Assembly: GCF_013618635.1 (NCBI RefSeq)
Contig: NZ_JABLSJ010000004.1
Span: 62,001-126,000, forward strand
Direction: 5' to 3'
Origin: Thalassobacillus sp. CUG 92003
Lineage (GTDB): Bacteria > Bacillota > Bacilli > Bacillales > Halobacillaceae
Length of the DNA: 64,000 nt
Below are positions 51,215 through 59,133 of this stretch, piece after piece; the stretch's first letter is position 1; the number at the start of each line of letters is the position of its first letter. Made by a program: the position numbers and the translations under genes. Under the pieces are notes generated by a model. The model had not been told where the DNA came from. It searched no databases and saw nothing but the letters and a program-made list of their open reading frames with translations.

Positions 51215-51934
51215 TTAAATCAAGATTTCAACTTCGTTCTCTTCTTTGTTGCGGAGCTCTTCGACTAATTTTTTGATTTGTTCTTGCTGTTTTTGTTGTT
51301 GCAATGTTTGTTTAATCCGTGGTTTTATTTCTTCTAATTTCGGCGCATCTTGCTGCGATTCTTTCAACTTATCATATTCGGCTTGAATTTCTTCGTCCGT
51401 AACGTTGACATCTTCGGTATTGTTGGATACAAACTTGTTAGCTTTCATGCTGGTCTTCAGTTCTTTTTTCAATGATTCTTCAGTATATCCGCCTTGTTCA
51501 AGCGCTTGCTTGCGCTGTTCTTCTGGCAGTTCATCATATCGTTTATTGACTTCCTCGTCTGATATTTCAATATCGGATTTTTCGGCTTCTTGGGAAATCA
51601 ATTCATTTCCGATTAAGGAATCGAGGATATTTTGTTGCAGTTGGTCTTCTTTTCCTTCAATAGAAGCGCCCATCTGCTCATATTGCTGCTTCATGCTCTC
51701 CATTTGGCTTGTCAGGTCTTTTCTGGGAATTTCTTCGCCATTAACAGTCGCCACCGGCTCGTCAGGATTGCCTTCACTTTCGCCCGATTCTGAGCTCTCT
51801 TGACTGCTATCATTTCCGCTTGTTTCTTCTTCAGTTGATTGGTTATTATTGCCTGAATCCTCATCTCCTGAACAAGCTGTCAGACCAATCGCGAACATTG
51901 CACCAAGCACAATGGTGAGTAGCGTTTTCTTCAT
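51215..51934 (-). CDS. SurA N-terminal-type foldase lipoprotein
   Basis: A 239-residue exported lipoprotein: MKKTLLTIVLGAMFAIG signal and lipobox LTAC, an acidic Asn/Ser/Glu linker, then a SurA/PrsA-like N-terminal chaperone domain with EPVATVNGEEIPRKDL and IEISDEEVNKRYDEL-type helices. The parvulin prolyl-isomerase domain of PrsA is missing (family length about 290), so it is probably a chaperone without isomerase activity. ATG 51934 follows AAGGAG; upstream codons are leader. The acidic linker fits a salt-adapted cell. Confidence 0.85.
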   Translation of the reverse strand: MKKTLLTIVLGAMFAIGLTACSGDEDSGNNNQSTEEETSGNDSSQESSESGESEGNPDEPVATVNGEEIPRKDLTSQMESMKQQYEQMGASIEGKEDQLQQNILDSLIGNELISQEAEKSDIEISDEEVNKRYDELPEEQRKQALEQGGYTEESLKKELKTSMKANKFVSNNTEDVNVTDEEIQAEYDKLKESQQDAPKLEEIKPRIKQTLQQQKQQEQIKKLVEELRNKEENEVEILI

Positions 51935-52081
51935 GTAGTCATCGCTCCTTATAAGCATGTTAAATCTTCAAGCGGAGTGTAGCACATTCCAAATATGATG
52001 TAAACAAATGAGAGTGAGGCAACATATCAATCACTCATCGTTCATACATATAATACAATTAAAGCTTAGGAGGGTTGAAGT

Positions 52082-52591
52082 ATGTATTACTATCCTTATG
52101 TTCCGGTGTACAGGCAATACCAATATGAATATGCACTTGCCGAAGTTCAAGGGGGGCCGCTTGCACCTGATTTGAAAGGGCAGGTGTACTTCGTGCAACT
52201 TCCGTTCGGGGTGGAGGTGTTTGTACAGGTTTCCGGCCTACCCCCATTTAAAAAAGCGGATAACGGTAAACAGATCGGACCGCACGGGTTCCATATCCAT
52301 GAAAAAGGAAGCTGCGCGATCGGCGATGATGGCGATCCTTTTCAAGCGGCTGGGGGGCATTGGAACCCTAACAATCAACCCCATGGTCATCATCCTGGCG
52401 ATTTCCCTGTGTTATTTTCCAATAATGGTTATGCTCAAATGGCTTTTTTCACGGACCGTTTTAACGTTCAGGATATCATCGGGAAATCTGTGATTATTCA
52501 TCAAGGGCCTGATGACTATCAATCTCAACCTTCCGGAAATGCTGGACCAAGACTGGCCTGTGGGATTATCCAGGATGCAAACGGCAATTGA
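52082..52591 (+). CDS. Cu/Zn superoxide dismutase-like protein (YojM-like)
   Basis: A 169-residue SodC-fold protein. Metal-ligand regions are visible: HGFHIHEKGSC, GGHWNPNNQPHGHHPGD and IIHQGPDDY, plus GNAGPRLACGII. The N terminus is Tyr-rich (YYYPYVPVYRQYQYEY) and carries no signal peptide, unlike exported SodC proteins. B. subtilis YojM also has this fold but lacks full metal binding and activity. GGAGGG lies 8 bases before the ATG. A promoter for the next gene begins about 45 bases downstream. Confidence 0.88.
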   Translation: MYYYPYVPVYRQYQYEYALAEVQGGPLAPDLKGQVYFVQLPFGVEVFVQVSGLPPFKKADNGKQIGPHGFHIHEKGSCAIGDDGDPFQAAGGHWNPNNQPHGHHPGDFPVLFSNNGYAQMAFFTDRFNVQDIIGKSVIIHQGPDDYQSQPSGNAGPRLACGIIQDANGN

Positions 52592-52637
52592 GCATAGAAT
52601 CGCTTTAACTTACTGAGAAAGGAGGGGAAATCTTCAT

Positions 52638-52666
52638 TTGACTTTTTTATGCAAAAGTAGTATAGT
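52638..52666 (+). promoter_or_regulatory. Promoter of csp (52829)
   Basis: TTGACT, 17 bases, TATAGT. Predicts a leader of about 155 bases before the start codon, usual for cold-shock genes. Confidence 0.65.
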
Positions 52667-52828
52667 ATTAAATGATAAACAAATAACTCAAGATATCAAT
52701 GAAATGTAACTCCGAATCACCTATTATAAAGAGTTATCAATTCATTTTGGTACTTTTTATAATATGTGATTTTTTCTTATGATAATGAAACGCATATTAA
52801 TTTTTTAGAAACATTGGAGGACCTAAGA

Positions 52829-53029
52829 ATGAAAAACGGTACAGTAAAATGGTTCAACGCAGAGAAAGGCTTCGGTTTCATCGAAGTACAAGGCGAAGAT
52901 GATGTATTCGTACACTTCAGCGCAATCAATGAAGAAGGATTCAAATCCCTTGAAGAAGGGCAATCAGTTGAATTCGAAGTAACTGAAGGCAACCGCGGAC
53001 CACAAGCAGCAAATGTAACTAAATTATAA
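52829..53029 (+). CDS. csp: Cold-shock protein (second copy)
   Basis: A 66-residue OB-fold RNA chaperone, very close to the protein at 24244, with RNP1 KGFGFIEV and RNP2 DVFVHFSAI. The start is ATG 52829 with TGGAGG 8 bases upstream; the frame upstream to 52766 is leader. It has a long leader and a hairpin terminator immediately after it. A YdjO-like zinc-ribbon gene follows by 75 bases. Confidence 0.96.
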   Translation: MKNGTVKWFNAEKGFGFIEVQGEDDVFVHFSAINEEGFKSLEEGQSVEFEVTEGNRGPQAANVTKL

Positions 53030-53036
53030 GTTCAAT

Positions 53037-53071
53037 AAAAGAGACTGGCTTTTGGAGTCAGTCTCTTTTAC
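53037..53071 (+). terminator. Terminator after csp (52829)
   Basis: AAAGAGACTG pairs with CAGTCTCTTT, followed by TTA. Confidence 0.8.
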
Positions 53072-53104
53072 ATCATATTTTCTTCCAGAGGAGGTTTCTT
53101 TAAG

Positions 53105-53311
53105 ATGGCATTCGGTAAAAAGAACCAAGAAGAAATTAAAGAAGAAGAAACAAAAATTTGGCTATGTCAGTCTGAAGAGTGTAACTGCTGGATGAGGGAT
53201 AATTTTACAACTCAGGAAGAACCAAAATGTCCGCGTTGCGGCAATGCGATGGAAGCGTCACAAAAGGTGTTACAGGTTGTCGACAATAACAGTATCTACT
53301 ATAAATCATAA
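53105..53311 (+). CDS. ydjO: Cold-inducible YdjO family zinc-ribbon protein
   Basis: A 68-residue protein of the YdjO family (cold-inducible, PF14169). Four conserved Cys are in LCQSEECNCWM and PKCPRCGNAM, suggesting a small zinc ribbon. N terminus is very charged. GAGGAGG precedes the ATG by about 7 bases. B. subtilis ydjO is also cold-induced. It sits next to the csp gene. Confidence 0.85.
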   Translation: MAFGKKNQEEIKEEETKIWLCQSEECNCWMRDNFTTQEEPKCPRCGNAMEASQKVLQVVDNNSIYYKS

Positions 53312-53324
53312 GGTGCCTGAGGCG

Positions 53325-53359
53325 TCACGTTCCAGCTAAGAAGGAGCGTGATTTTTTAT
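53325..53359 (+). terminator. Terminator after ydjO
   Basis: TCACG-TTCC pairs with GGAG-CGTGA, followed by six T. Confidence 0.75.
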
Positions 53360-53452
53360 TGGACTGTGAGAATATGATTTGAATCATATCTAAACGGGCA
53401 TAACAATGATATAATTCTAATGATAATCTTTTATTGAAACTGGAGGAAGAGT

Positions 53453-55069
53453 ATGCTAAACGTCAATAATGTCAGTCTTCGATACGGTGATCAGAAATTA
53501 TTCGAAGACGTCAATATAAAATTCACCCCTGGTAATTGCTATGGTCTGATCGGAGCAAATGGGGCGGGGAAATCTACTTTTTTGGATATTTTAAGCGGTG
53601 AAACGGAACCGCAAACGGGGGAAGTTTCCCTGAAAAAAGATCAACGACTCGCTGTGTTGAAACAGAATCATTTCGAATATGATGAGTTTCAAGTTCTTGA
53701 TGTGGTCATCATGGGACACACGAGGCTTTATGAAGTGATGCAAGAGAAGAATGAAATTTATATGAAGTCGGAATTTACTGAAGAAGACGGCATGAAAGCG
53801 GCTGAACTTGAAGCGGAGTTTGCTGAGATGAATGGCTGGGAAGCTGAATCAGAAGCGGCTCGGTTATTGAAAGGCTTAGGGGTCAGTGAAGATCTTCATG
53901 CGAAAGAGTTGAAAGATTTAGCCGGAGCGGAGAAAGTTAAAGTTCTCCTGGCTCAAGCGTTATTTGGCAACCCTGATGTACTGCTTCTAGACGAGCCTAC
54001 CAACCACTTGGATATTAAGGCGATCCAATGGCTGGAAGACTTTTTGATTGACTTTGAGAACACGGTCATTGTGGTGTCTCACGACCGTCACTTTTTGAAC
54101 AATGTCTGCACGCATATAGCAGACTTGGATTACGGTAAAATTCAAATTTATGTAGGCAATTATGATTTCTGGTATGAATCCAGTCAGCTTGCCATGAAAA
54201 TGGCCCAGGAACAAAATAAGAAAAAAGAAGAAAAAATTAATGATTTAAAGGAATTCATCGCGCGGTTTAGTGCTAATGCTTCGAAATCCAAACAAGCCAC
54301 GTCCCGTAAGAAGTTGTTGGATAAAATAACATTAGATGATATTCAACCTTCTTCCCGACGTTACCCTTATATTGCATTCAAGGCAGATCGTGAAATTGGG
54401 AACGACCTTCTTACTGTGCAGAATTTATCCAAAACAATCGACGGGGTGAAGGTACTCGATAATGTGAGTTTCACGTTGAACAAGGATGATAAAGTGGCCC
54501 TTGTCGGCAAAAATGAAGTAGCTAAGACGACGTTGTTCCAAATCCTGATGGGCGAAATGGAACCAGATGAAGGGACGTATAAATGGGGCGTCACAACATC
54601 GCAAAGCTACTTCCCTAAAGATAACTCATCCTTCTTTAATGGCGTCGAGCTTAATCTAGTTGATTGGCTGCGTCAATATTCACCAGATGATCAAACGGAA
54701 ACGTTCCTTCGCGGGTTCTTAGGAAGGATGCTGTTTTCAGGCGAAGAAGCCTTGAAAAAAGCGAACGTTCTATCCGGAGGCGAAAAAGTACGTTGCATGT
54801 TATCTAAAATGATGTTGAGTGGCGCTAATGTCTTATTGCTTGATGAGCCGACCAACCACCTTGATCTCGAATCGATCACAGCGTTGAATAAAGGCTTGAT
54901 TAATTTCAAAGGCTCGATTATATTCGCTTCTCATGACCATGAATTTATTCAAACGATTGCCAACCGTATCATTGAGTTAACACCGCAAGGCATCATAGAT
55001 AAAGAGATGAGTTATGATGAATACCTTAATGACCCTAAAGTTCAACAGCAATTGCAACAGTTGGGTTAA
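53453..55069 (+). CDS. ykpA: ABC-F ATPase (YkpA/YbiT type)
   Basis: A 538-residue soluble ABC-F protein with two nucleotide-binding domains and no membrane part; members act on the ribosome as translation factors. Domain 1: Walker A GANGAGKST, signature LAGAEKVK, LLLDEPTNHLD. Domain 2: LSGGEKVR, LLLDEPTNHLD, but the P-loop reads GKNEVAKTTLF instead of GxxGxGKST. I recall a similar deviation in YkpA proteins, so this may be a family trait. The linker is rich in Lys and Ser. TGGAGGAAG precedes the ATG. Confidence 0.9.
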   Translation: MLNVNNVSLRYGDQKLFEDVNIKFTPGNCYGLIGANGAGKSTFLDILSGETEPQTGEVSLKKDQRLAVLKQNHFEYDEFQVLDVVIMGHTRLYEVMQEKNEIYMKSEFTEEDGMKAAELEAEFAEMNGWEAESEAARLLKGLGVSEDLHAKELKDLAGAEKVKVLLAQALFGNPDVLLLDEPTNHLDIKAIQWLEDFLIDFENTVIVVSHDRHFLNNVCTHIADLDYGKIQIYVGNYDFWYESSQLAMKMAQEQNKKKEEKINDLKEFIARFSANASKSKQATSRKKLLDKITLDDIQPSSRRYPYIAFKADREIGNDLLTVQNLSKTIDGVKVLDNVSFTLNKDDKVALVGKNEVAKTTLFQILMGEMEPDEGTYKWGVTTSQSYFPKDNSSFFNGVELNLVDWLRQYSPDDQTETFLRGFLGRMLFSGEEALKKANVLSGGEKVRCMLSKMMLSGANVLLLDEPTNHLDLESITALNKGLINFKGSIIFASHDHEFIQTIANRIIELTPQGIIDKEMSYDEYLNDPKVQQQLQQLG

Positions 55070-55098
55070 TGAAAAGAGTCTGTCCAGTAGGGAAGACT

Positions 55099-55140
55099 TT
55101 CAGGCTGTCGAGAACGTCTCGGCAGCCTGATTTTTTTTTG
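55099..55140 (+). terminator. Terminator after ykpA
   Basis: CAGGCTG-TCGAGA-ACGT-CTCGG-CAGCCTG, then nine T. Core sequence as in the terminator at 31971. Confidence 0.9.
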
Positions 55141-55304
55141 ATTTCTTCCATTTTTCACTGTCGTCATTTGTTATCCTATAAAAGAATCTATTTCGACGGA
55201 TTTTTTGTTTCAATCAAGAAAAAAACATCAAAAAGTGAAAAATAGACCAATACATAATTTCTCCTTTATCCCCGAAAACTTACGTCCCTACTATTCTGAA
55301 GATA

Positions 55305-55432
55305 ATTGCCTGCCGAAACATGAAAAAGATGGTCCTCCCTCTAGAAAGAGTGAGCTAGGTGAAGGAGTAAAAAAATTCCTGGCGGCAGGGAAAAAGCATG
55401 CGAAAAACAGGGGTTTCTCCATAAGCTGAGAG
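55305..55432. repeat. Dispersed intergenic element, second copy
   Basis: Shares CATGAAAAAGAT, GAGCTAGGTGAAGGA, CCTGGCGGCA and AAAACAGGGGTTTCTC, in the same order, with 22090-22330, but lacks the GC-rich insert between them. Only weak open frames cross it. Likely a decayed repeated element. Confidence 0.55.
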
Positions 55433-55773
55433 TCTGCCCAACCTCTATGATTATTTTCTCTAAAGCTCTGTGGCCCCCAAAATAAAAGCTTCGTTACGTC
55501 TTCTATGATTGGCCATTTTCACAATTAAATAAGGCAAGCAACAAAAAATATAGCGAAACTTGTTTTTTGCTGTTTACATACGCATCATTTGCATCACTCA
55601 AGTTCATTAATAGGATAAAATGGAATATTTATAAGCGTATTGATTCCCATTATTTACCGTAAATGAGACATAATGCCCTTATTGTAATCTCAGCGAGATA
55701 TTAATATTACGAATGAAATATGAATGTTAGCTGTTTGTTCTTAAAATTTTCTGTGCATGTGGTAGATTAGGAG
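55433..55773. other. AT-rich region before the LysM-3D gene
   Basis: No gene was seen. A WalR-box search by eye found only a near match with wrong spacing (TGTTTT and TGTTTA near 55564-55577). AGTTGT/ACAACT forms a small hairpin at 55772-55792 just before the ribosome site. Confidence 0.4.
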
Positions 55774-55809
55774 TTGTCAGTGAAAAACAACTACCAAGGA
55801 GGTTTTCTC

Positions 55810-56616
55810 ATGAAGAAAACAGTTCTATCATTTACTGCTGCGATGGCGATATCAGGTGCCTTTGCTGCACAGGCACATGCGGAAGATTATGTCGTCAACA
55901 AAGGAGACACTCTTTGGGGCATCTCACAAGAAAACGACACATCTGTAAAACAACTAAAACAATGGAATAATCTTTCATCTAACACTATATATCCGAATGA
56001 CCGCCTCACCGTCTCAGCAGAAAATGACCAACAAACACAGTCCAATGAAGGACAATCCACTTACACAGTAAAATCTGGGGATACGCTATGGGGGATTTCT
56101 CAAGACTACTCTGTAACAGTGGACAACCTTAAGAGCTGGAACAACTTGAGTTCTAACCTGATTCATCCAGGACAGGACTTGGCTGTAAAAGGAAACGCTG
56201 CTAAAGAAACAACAGCTCCTTCTAACAATTCCGGTTCCAATAATTCCAACTCTAGCGAACAAAGCGCTAGTAAAGAAACGTCTAATGATAATTCTTCAGA
56301 CTCAGAGCAAAACAATGAAGATGTCGCAAAAGAATTTACAGCAACGGCTACTGCCTATACAGCAAATTGCACAGGGTGCTCTGGCGTGACGCGCACCGGT
56401 ATTGACTTGAACGCCAATCCGGATAAGAAAGTTATTGCCGTCGATCCTGATGTCATCCCACTCGGCAGTGAAGTTTATGTAGAAGGATATGGCCGTGCGG
56501 TTGCAGGTGACACCGGCGGAGCCATCAATGGTCAGAAAATTGATGTCTTTATCCCTTCGAAACAAGAAGCGCTTAACTGGGGTAGAAAAGAAGTAAATGT
56601 AAAAGTACTTGATTAA
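55810..56616 (+). CDS. LysM-LysM-3D domain cell-wall hydrolase (YocH-like)
   Basis: A 268-residue exported peptidoglycan-binding protein. Signal peptide MKKTVLSFTAAMAISGAFAAQAHA, LysM 1 (VVNKGDTLWGISQE) and LysM 2 (TVKSGDTLWGISQD), a Ser/Asn/Glu-rich linker, and a C-terminal 3D domain with ATAYTAN, GIDLNANP and AVDPDVIPLGSEVYVEGYG including its conserved Asp residues (GDTGGAI, DVF). B. subtilis YocH is a muralytic enzyme of the WalRK regulon. AAGGAGG lies 8-9 bases before ATG 55810. A terminator follows. Confidence 0.92.
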   Translation: MKKTVLSFTAAMAISGAFAAQAHAEDYVVNKGDTLWGISQENDTSVKQLKQWNNLSSNTIYPNDRLTVSAENDQQTQSNEGQSTYTVKSGDTLWGISQDYSVTVDNLKSWNNLSSNLIHPGQDLAVKGNAAKETTAPSNNSGSNNSNSSEQSASKETSNDNSSDSEQNNEDVAKEFTATATAYTANCTGCSGVTRTGIDLNANPDKKVIAVDPDVIPLGSEVYVEGYGRAVAGDTGGAINGQKIDVFIPSKQEALNWGRKEVNVKVLD

Positions 56617-56620
56617 TTAT

Positions 56621-56657
56621 AAAAACTGTCTCTTATGAAAAAGGGACAGTTTTTTTA
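56621..56657 (+). terminator. Terminator after the LysM-3D gene
   Basis: AAAAACTGTCTC pairs with GGGACAGTTTTTTT with loop TTATGAAAAA. Confidence 0.75.
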
Positions 56658-56900
56658 TGTCTGTCTATCATGTGCCCTATTCGCAAATTTAAGTTTCGAG
56701 ATCGTATTGGTCATGGTAAAAGAGCTTAATGATCGGGTCTTCTAGAAAAAACGCTTTATAAATCAACCCACTTCCATAGATAGCCGAGCCTTGATGATTA
56801 ACATAATTTTGAAATATCAGAAAATACTTTTATCATGTTGTTTTTTCGTAGTATACTGTAAGGGCTTACAAGTATAGTTCTATAAAGGAGGGGTTATGGC

Positions 56901-58640
56901 ATGAGTGGTATTTGGTTAGCACTAGCCGGGATGATCGTTTTTTTCCTTGGCTATCGTTACTACTCAAAATTTGTGGCTGAAAAAATTTATAAATTGGATG
57001 CTTCCTACAAAACACCAGCCCATCAGATGGAAGATGGGGTCGATTTTGTTCCAACTAACAAATTTGTGTTATGGGGACACCACTTTACGTCTGTGGCCGG
57101 GGCAGCGCCGATTGTCGGACCGGCTATTGCTGTTTATTGGGGGTGGCTCCCTGCATTACTATGGGTGTTGCTAGGGACCGTGTTCGCAGCAGGGGTACAC
57201 GATTTCGGCACATTAGTATTGTCAGTCAGGAACAAAGGTCAATCGGTCGGGACTTTGGCACATAAACTTATCGGCCAAAGAGCAAAGATCTTATTTTTAT
57301 TCATCATTCTGTTGCTCGTATTAATGGTCAATGCTGTATTTGCCTGGGTGATTGCAAACTTATTTATTTCTTATCCAGCAAGCGTCGTATCGGTATTTAT
57401 TCAGATTCCGTTAGCCATATGGATCGGCTACACGGTTTACAAACGGAAGGGAACCATGCTGCTTCCTTCTCTGGCTGCTTTAGCTACTATGTATGCAGCG
57501 GCCGTTTTGGCCAGTTATGTGCCCGTCTTGCAAATTGATCTCGTGAGTTATTTTGGAGGCGAAGGAGCTTCGACACCATTTGGTTTGAATGCAACTTCTA
57601 TGGCGTTTCTCGTCTGGATCGTGATTCTTATGGTTTACGTCTATATTGCCTCTACACTTCCGGTATGGAAATTACTCCAGCCCCGGGATTATATTAACTC
57701 CCATCAGCTGGTCGTTGGGCTGCTGTTGTTATATGCGGGTCTGTTAGTAACAAACCCTGAAGTGACTGCACCTGTGACGAACACAACAGCAGAAACATCC
57801 TGGTTTCCGCTGCTCTTCATAACGATTGCATGCGGGGCCATTTCCGGTTTTCACGGACTTGTATCTTCGGGTACTTCATCGAAACAACTTAATAAAGAAA
57901 CAGACGCTCGCTTTGTCGGATATTTCGGTGCTGTAGGTGAGGGGGCGCTGGCTCTGGTTGCGATCATAGCAGTCGTCACATTCTTCCCGACGACGGGTGA
58001 TTTCACCAATACGTACAGCAGTTTTACGGAATCTAGTGCAGCCGGGCTTGGTGTGTTTATCGAAGGTGCGGCCCAACTCGCGACAGGTTTAGGCATGCCG
58101 GCGCAAGTTGCGTCAACGATCGTTTCTGTTATCATTGTCAGCTTTGCGGCCACGACATTAGACTCTTCAGTTCGTTTAATGCGGTACATTATCGCAGAAC
58201 TTGGCAGCGAATATAACATTAAACCGATCACTAAAATGCATGTTGCCACGACGATAGCGGTTGTATCGAGTGCGGCCTTGACCCTTATTCCTGAAGGACC
58301 AAGAGGCTTTGGTTCCGGCGGCTATCTGCTTTGGCCATTATTTGGTACATCCAATCAGTTATTAGCAGGTATCAGCTTGATGTTGATTTCCATATGGTTG
58401 AAGCGCCAAGGCAGGAATTTCTTACCAGCGTTTTTGCCGATGGTCTTCTTGTTGACAATGACGCTTTGGGCAATGATTAATCAGGTTGTCTTTGAATGGT
58501 CAGGAGTCGGCGAAGCAGAAGCAAGCTGGTTATTATTCACATTTGGTGCTATCATACTCGTGTTCGCCATTTGGATTTTGATTACGGCCATCTCAACTTT
58601 ATCGGGTAAAGGTAACAAAGATATGGATATGAGTGCTTAA
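56901..58640 (+). CDS. cstA: CstA-family peptide/pyruvate transporter
   Basis: A 579-residue integral membrane protein with about sixteen hydrophobic segments. Signature regions HHFTSVAGAAPIVGPAIAVYWGWLP and GVHDFGTLVL, SGFHGLVSSGTSSKQ, and FGTSNQLLAG are characteristic of the carbon-starvation CstA family, which imports peptides or pyruvate. Length is close to B. subtilis CstA (598). AAGGAGGGG lies about 9 bases before ATG 56901. Terminated by a strong hairpin. Confidence 0.93.
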   Translation: MSGIWLALAGMIVFFLGYRYYSKFVAEKIYKLDASYKTPAHQMEDGVDFVPTNKFVLWGHHFTSVAGAAPIVGPAIAVYWGWLPALLWVLLGTVFAAGVHDFGTLVLSVRNKGQSVGTLAHKLIGQRAKILFLFIILLLVLMVNAVFAWVIANLFISYPASVVSVFIQIPLAIWIGYTVYKRKGTMLLPSLAALATMYAAAVLASYVPVLQIDLVSYFGGEGASTPFGLNATSMAFLVWIVILMVYVYIASTLPVWKLLQPRDYINSHQLVVGLLLLYAGLLVTNPEVTAPVTNTTAETSWFPLLFITIACGAISGFHGLVSSGTSSKQLNKETDARFVGYFGAVGEGALALVAIIAVVTFFPTTGDFTNTYSSFTESSAAGLGVFIEGAAQLATGLGMPAQVASTIVSVIIVSFAATTLDSSVRLMRYIIAELGSEYNIKPITKMHVATTIAVVSSAALTLIPEGPRGFGSGGYLLWPLFGTSNQLLAGISLMLISIWLKRQGRNFLPAFLPMVFLLTMTLWAMINQVVFEWSGVGEAEASWLLFTFGAIILVFAIWILITAISTLSGKGNKDMDMSA

Positions 58641-58671
58641 AGAAGTAAAGAGGCTGGAACAAAACTGAATC

Positions 58672-58714
58672 AAATGCAAAAGCCCGAACGATTTCGCGTT
58701 CGGGCTTTTGCATT
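58672..58714 (+). terminator. Terminator after cstA
   Basis: AAATGCAAAAGCCCGAACG and CGTTCGGGCTTTTGCATTT form a perfect 19-bp hairpin with a six-base loop. A GAGGCTGGAACAAAA block lies just before it. Confidence 0.9.
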
Positions 58715-58729
58715 TCAGGGAGGCGTTCC

Positions 58730-58807
58730 ATGACTGATGTTTCAGTCGCTTACACATTCAAAACCAAGTACGACATTAATTTGGATTGTAAGACTGTGAT
58801 AAGATAG
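58730..58807 (+). CDS. Possible 25-aa leader ORF
   Basis: A 25-codon frame MTDVSVAYTFKTKYDINLDC... preceded by AGGGAGG at good spacing (6 bases), directly upstream of the cory-CC-star gene. No homology was recognised. It may be a leader peptide or a chance frame. Confidence 0.2.
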   Translation: MTDVSVAYTFKTKYDINLDCKTVIR

Positions 58808-58842
58808 AAGTAGCACTAGGAGGGATGACAAGGAGGTAAAGC

Positions 58843-59109
58843 ATGGTGGAGCGTAAGTTTTCTATAAAGCGTTTAGTGGAATTGTATGATGAAATGTTAA
58901 GTGTGCCGCATCGTACTGAAATTGCCAGAGAATTAAGAGATGAAGACGACCTGTTTCTTTTACTTGTCTATTCGGATATGCTTGGCATTCCTAATCCGGC
59001 ATTTTATTACACCCTCGAGCTGTATCCGTATATTATTGAAAAATTTCACGACTGGCATTTGCGGATGGGAATGGAAAAGTCACCCCTTGATGGGATTCGG
59101 TGTTGCTGA
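58843..59109 (+). CDS. Cory-CC-star protein
   Basis: An 88-residue protein ending in IRCC directly before the stop, the feature for which the cory-CC-star family is named. Helical, with LELYPYIIEKFHDWHLRM before the tail; no signal peptide or clear membrane segment. AAGGAGG lies 7 bases before the ATG. An ArsA-type ATPase gene begins 24 bases downstream, the neighbour reported for this family. The two terminal Cys could bind a metal or be modified; this is inference. Function is unknown. Confidence 0.75.
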   Translation: MVERKFSIKRLVELYDEMLSVPHRTEIARELRDEDDLFLLLVYSDMLGIPNPAFYYTLELYPYIIEKFHDWHLRMGMEKSPLDGIRCC

Positions 59110-59133
59110 TTCATCGAGGAAGGAGGGAGTAGC

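Noticed and set aside
55205-55429. A 74-codon frame over the second dispersed element
   Set aside because: Shares its C-terminal residues with the equivalent frame at 22.3 kb only because the DNA element is repeated; no ribosome site.
55564-55577. WalR-box-like pair TGTTTT/TGTTTA upstream of the LysM-3D gene
   Set aside because: Spacing between the two TGT triplets is 10 and not the expected 11 bases.
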